From an uncultured Oscillospiraceae bacterium (lineage in GTDB: Bacteria; Bacillota; Clostridia; Oscillospirales; Oscillospiraceae): a DNA stretch of 33,820 bases. Under the pieces are notes generated by a model. That model saw only the letters and a list, made by a program, of their open reading frames with translations, was not told the origin of the DNA and did no database searches. Made by a program: the position numbers and the translations under genes. Where the stretch lies: NCBI GenBank assembly GCA_947624035.1, contig CANQIH010000004.1, positions 1 to 33,820 on the forward strand, written 5' to 3'. This document shows positions 30,750-33,820 of this stretch, piece after piece (the first letter of the stretch is position 1; each line of letters starts with the position of its first letter).

Positions 30750-33700
30750 TCAGCCGCCGTCGTATACCGGCGCCGCGCCCTCGACCTTGCCGGCGTCGAA
30801 GCCGAGTCTGTCGTAGTAGAACTGGCCTCGGTTGTCAATGGCCCGGGACAGCTCCGCCGGCATATAGAGCCTGAACTCCCCGTTGTTGACGATGGACGTC
30901 TCCGCGCCCGTCTTCAACAGAAAGTCGTCCCAGCCGTTAAAGCTCATCGAACCGCTGTTCACGATCCGGGTGCTGCCCTTCAGCTCCACGTCCGTAAAGT
31001 CCGTTACAAAGGAGCAGCCGGGCCCCTCCAGGGTGATGGCGCAGCTGTCGAAGACCGCCCGGCCTCCGGCGAACATCTGCGTGGTGTACCACTCCTCTGT
31101 GACCCGGGCCGTGATGGAGGAGCCTGTCAGCTCCACAGGGCCGAAGGCCGTGAACTCCCCGCCCTCCGCCGTCACCACAAGGCCGCTGGCGGAGAGGGTC
31201 ATATTCCCGGGCGTTATAAAGCCGGAGGCCTCGTTCAGTGTCAGCTGGGTCCTGTCCATGGACAGCTTATCCAGCCGCCGGGGCGCGAAGATGCTGCCGC
31301 CCGCCGCGGTGAGGCTGGCCCCGGACAGGTCCACCGTGCCGCCGTCGGCGTAGAGGAACGCGCCGTTCATCCCCATGGAGCCGGTCACCTTCAGGCTGGC
31401 GCCCTCCGTCAGGCGCAGCCAGGGCGTCCGCGCTATATCGCCCGTGTCGTTGACGATGGTCAGGTCCTCCGCCTCCAGGCTGCCGCCCGCGCAGACCGTC
31501 ACCGGCGCATGGTACGACGTGAGGGCGGATGCCTTCAGCCGTCCGGCCACGTACAGCGGCGCCGTCAGCTCCAGGGGCTCGGACACGGTCAGATCGTCCC
31601 GGAGCAGCACTGTCATCCCGGCGCTCTGGGCCTGCCGCAGAGCGGTCTCGTCGTGGACCTCCACGGCGCTCACAGGTACAGTTCCGGCCGTCAGGTTCGG
31701 GAAGAAGGGCGAGTGTATCACGCCCTCCGGCCCGGGCATCTCCACCGCGCCGGGGCCGCAGACGATGCCGGAGCTCCCGCGGCCGAACATGGCCTCTTCT
31801 TCGCCCCGGACGGTGCCGTTCACGTCGTTATAGACGCAGCCGAACAGGTGGCCGCCGGCCTTCACGTCCACCGTGCCCCGGTTGACCAGCCAGCCGAAGA
31901 GATCCACACAGCCATTGTGTTCCACCGTGAACGTGCCTCTGTTATAGATGACGCCGCCGCCGTAGCTGCCGCATTCGGTCCCCCACTCGCAGGAAGACTC
32001 GCTGGCGGTCAGCTGACCCAGGTTCGCCATATCCGTGCCCATCATATAGAAGTGGAGGGCGTTGAACTGGCCCACGTTGACCAGGAAGCTGTCATCCCAG
32101 AACCGGGAGCACCAGTCGGCCTTGATCTGGCCAAAGTTCAGCATCAGCGTCCGGCCCTCGTACCAGGCCCCGCCATAGGATTTGGTCTCGTCTATGACGC
32201 CGTAGTTGTAGATCACGGCGCTGTCCGTGCCATTGAGGGAGCCAATGACCGTTCCCTCGTTCACCAGGATCGGGTAGTCGCTGAGAGGGCCGCCCAAGCC
32301 GAGCGCGTGGCCGATGGCGCCGGTGCACGTCACCGTCACACCCTCGCTGACCCACACCGTCTTTCCCGCATCGATACCCATCTCATCGCCGGAGATGGTG
32401 ATATCCCCGTCCACGGAGATGGCGGTCACGCTCTCGTCCCGCAGCGCACTGCGGAGCTCCTCCCGGGTGGTGACAGACAGGATGTCCTCCGGCCGCTGGG
32501 GCACGATCTGCATCTGCACGCAGCTGTCCAGGCGCGTGCGGAGATCCCTGTCCGCCACGGCCATGGCAGCGCCCGAGTCCATGAGAAACACCGCGTGCTC
32601 CTCCGACTCCTCCGTGAGGCCGCCGGTCTTGCTTATGCTGAGCCTTGTGTCCTCACCCTCCAGGGTCACCAGGCCCTGGCAGTCCAGCTCTCCGTCCAGC
32701 TGCAGGGCGCCGTCCCCGGATATGCGCAGCCAGCTGGCCCGGAGGGTGGCCCCCTCCCGCACCAGCAGGGGTTTTGTGAGGGTGTACTCGCCCTCTCCGT
32801 TCAGGTCCAGCACAGCCCCGTCCGCCAGGGCGATGACCCCAACGGAATCGTCGTTCATCAAGTCCTCCACGTCCGCGGCGGCGTAGCTGCCCGCCGGGAG
32901 CGTTTTGGCGTCCTCATAGGCGCCCAGGTCCAGGGGCGCGCCGCTGCCCGGGGCCGGGGTGGGCGACGGGGTGGGCTCCGGCGTGGGCCGGGGCGTGGGG
33001 GTGGGCTCCGCCGTGGGCGCCGGGGTGGGCGTGGGCTTGAGAGAGGCCAGCCCCCCACGGCTGAACCAGAACACAGCCGCCAGCGCCAGGACCACGGCCA
33101 CGACGGCCCCCGTCTTTTTCCGGGGCTTGGGCGCGGGTCTCGTCTCCGGCTTGGGCTCCGGCTTTGGCGTGGGCTCATTCTCCGGCGTGACCGTCTGCGT
33201 GTGCTCCAGGACGGCCGCAGGCTCCGGGCCGGGGACCGGTCCGGGGGCAGGCGCCTCCAGGATCTTCTCCAGGGGGAACACGCCGTTATAGAGGGCGTCA
33301 TATAGCTCCTTCACAGTCTGGAACCGGCCCTGGGGCAGCACGCTCATGCCTGTCAGCAGCGCCTTCTGCTCCGTCTCCGTGATGGCCGCTCCCAGCTTGA
33401 TGGGCAGCATCAGCGTGTCGCCCACCATCCGGTCCGACGCCCGGGGCGGCACCACGCCCGTGAGGCAATAATAGATGGTGGCGCTCAGGGCGTACACGTC
33501 CGTCCAGGGCCCTTGCCCGCCCTGACCGTACTGCTCCATGGGGGCGAAGCCCTGCTTGAGCGTCACGGTGAGGGTCTCGCTGCCCTCCGCCTCCCGGGCG
33601 CAGCCGAAGTCCAGAAGCCGGATGTGCCCGTCCTCCACCATGATGTTGTCCGGGGAGATGTCCCGGTGGATGAGCCCCGTCTCATGGAGCGTGGCCAGCG

Positions 33701-33820
33701 CGCCGAACAGCGGCTCGACCATGGGCAGCAGCTCCCCGGGCGGGATGTGGCCCCGCTGCTCCGTCATCTCCTTGAGGGTCACGCCCTCCACAAATTCCAT
33801 GACGATATAGGCGGTGTTGT
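30750..33820 (-). CDS. Receptor-like Ser/Thr kinase E, partial (5' end off the window)
   Basis: The frame stays open to the right edge (NTAYIV before MEFVEGVTLKEM), so the ORF-track start at 33800 is internal. The zinc ribbon, P-loop and catalytic Lys lie outside the window. Visible: HRDISPDN, LLDFGCA, APMEQY, DVYALSATIYYCLTG; a Pro/Glu-rich cytoplasmic stretch, KPRKK, one TM (TGAVVAVVLALAAVFWF), an outside PTPTPAPTAEPTP linker, then the ectodomain with rungs LVNEGTV, IYNYGVI, MLNFGQI, LVNVGQF, ANLGQL, IYNRGTF, LVNRGTV and terminal IVNSGS, IVNNGE, IDNRGQ. It ends 28 nt before kinase D, so it is the upstream visible gene of the operon. Confidence 0.88.
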   Translation of the reverse strand, partial: NTAYIVMEFVEGVTLKEMTEQRGHIPPGELLPMVEPLFGALATLHETGLIHRDISPDNIMVEDGHIRLLDFGCAREAEGSETLTVTLKQGFAPMEQYGQGGQGPWTDVYALSATIYYCLTGVVPPRASDRMVGDTLMLPIKLGAAITETEQKALLTGMSVLPQGRFQTVKELYDALYNGVFPLEKILEAPAPGPVPGPEPAAVLEHTQTVTPENEPTPKPEPKPETRPAPKPRKKTGAVVAVVLALAAVFWFSRGGLASLKPTPTPAPTAEPTPTPRPTPEPTPSPTPAPGSGAPLDLGAYEDAKTLPAGSYAAADVEDLMNDDSVGVIALADGAVLDLNGEGEYTLTKPLLVREGATLRASWLRISGDGALQLDGELDCQGLVTLEGEDTRLSISKTGGLTEESEEHAVFLMDSGAAMAVADRDLRTRLDSCVQMQIVPQRPEDILSVTTREELRSALRDESVTAISVDGDITISGDEMGIDAGKTVWVSEGVTVTCTGAIGHALGLGGPLSDYPILVNEGTVIGSLNGTDSAVIYNYGVIDETKSYGGAWYEGRTLMLNFGQIKADWCSRFWDDSFLVNVGQFNALHFYMMGTDMANLGQLTASESSCEWGTECGSYGGGVIYNRGTFTVEHNGCVDLFGWLVNRGTVDVKAGGHLFGCVYNDVNGTVRGEEEAMFGRGSSGIVCGPGAVEMPGPEGVIHSPFFPNLTAGTVPVSAVEVHDETALRQAQSAGMTVLLRDDLTVSEPLELTAPLYVAGRLKASALTSYHAPVTVCAGGSLEAEDLTIVNDTGDIARTPWLRLTEGASLKVTGSMGMNGAFLYADGGTVDLSGASLTAAGGSIFAPRRLDKLSMDRTQLTLNEASGFITPGNMTLSASGLVVTAEGGEFTAFGPVELTGSSITARVTEEWYTTQMFAGGRAVFDSCAITLEGPGCSFVTDFTDVELKGSTRIVNSGSMSFNGWDDFLLKTGAETSIVNNGEFRLYMPAELSRAIDNRGQFYYDRLGFDAGKVEGAAPVYDGG

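Noticed and set aside
30740-30838. N-terminal extension of kinase D
   Set aside because: It overlaps the end of kinase E in another frame and lies before the aligned SD-TTG start.

Overview
The window looks like a chromosomal segment of a high-GC, Gram-positive gut bacterium of the Oscillospiraceae type (Flavonifractor / Lawsonibacter / Pseudoflavonifractor-like). This is an inference from GC-rich coding with Clostridia-type SDs, an SLH-domain surface protein, and an intergenic inverted-repeat element of a kind I associate with that family. The taxon is not proven.

Region 1 (1 to about 8.5 kb) is a compact, lower-GC prophage remnant beside tRNA-Lys(TTT). Nearly all genes read leftward toward the tRNA: a truncated phage gene, a small membrane/coiled-coil protein, a holin, a CHAP endolysin, a membrane protein, a frameshifted sigma-like HTH gene, a papain-like predicted peptidase, then small virion-type or unknown proteins. 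No integrase, terminase, portal or capsid gene is visible. The block holds several nested selfish elements. A Gly/Trp-rich membrane protein gene is split by an ORF-less group I intron (3079-3320, minus) whose removal restores one exact 265-codon frame. Two HNH-like homing-endonuclease genes flank that gene. One of them is paired back-to-back with a 54-aa ribbon-helix-helix gene absent from the ORF track, with shared promoter DNA and repeated TTACCTAAG sites.

Region 2 (8.6-17.1 kb) is host DNA: a macro-domain protein with a C-terminal HTH-like domain; a palindromic repeat element; a VWA protein whose SD lies inside a 16-bp hairpin; a secreted SLH/transglutaminase-like protein with a Pro-Thr-rich tail; two overlapping CobW-type GTPase genes (one with a very large His/Asp metal-binding tract, one fused to a DUF1980/TIGR03943-like C-terminal domain); and a 373-aa protein that seems to share the HTH-like domain of the macro protein.

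Region 3 (17.1-33.8 kb) is the most striking part: five tandem leftward genes for giant receptor-like Ser/Thr kinases (about 1,090-1,160 aa; the fifth runs off the right edge). The four with visible N-termini begin with a zinc ribbon, and all five have a Hanks kinase with an HRDISPDN catalytic loop, a Pro-rich or coiled-coil juxtamembrane region, one TM helix and a roughly 700-aa predicted beta-solenoid ectodomain. The ectodomain carries a repeated N-x-G ladder in the same order in all five. Kinase parts are nearly identical (317 nt exactly identical between two genes), while ectodomains diverge. This fits a family of surface sensors with a shared output and diversified input. The first four genes are spaced like an operon; the last has its own promoter. 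A functional link between the kinases and the SLH, VWA, macro and HTH proteins is only inferred from proximity.
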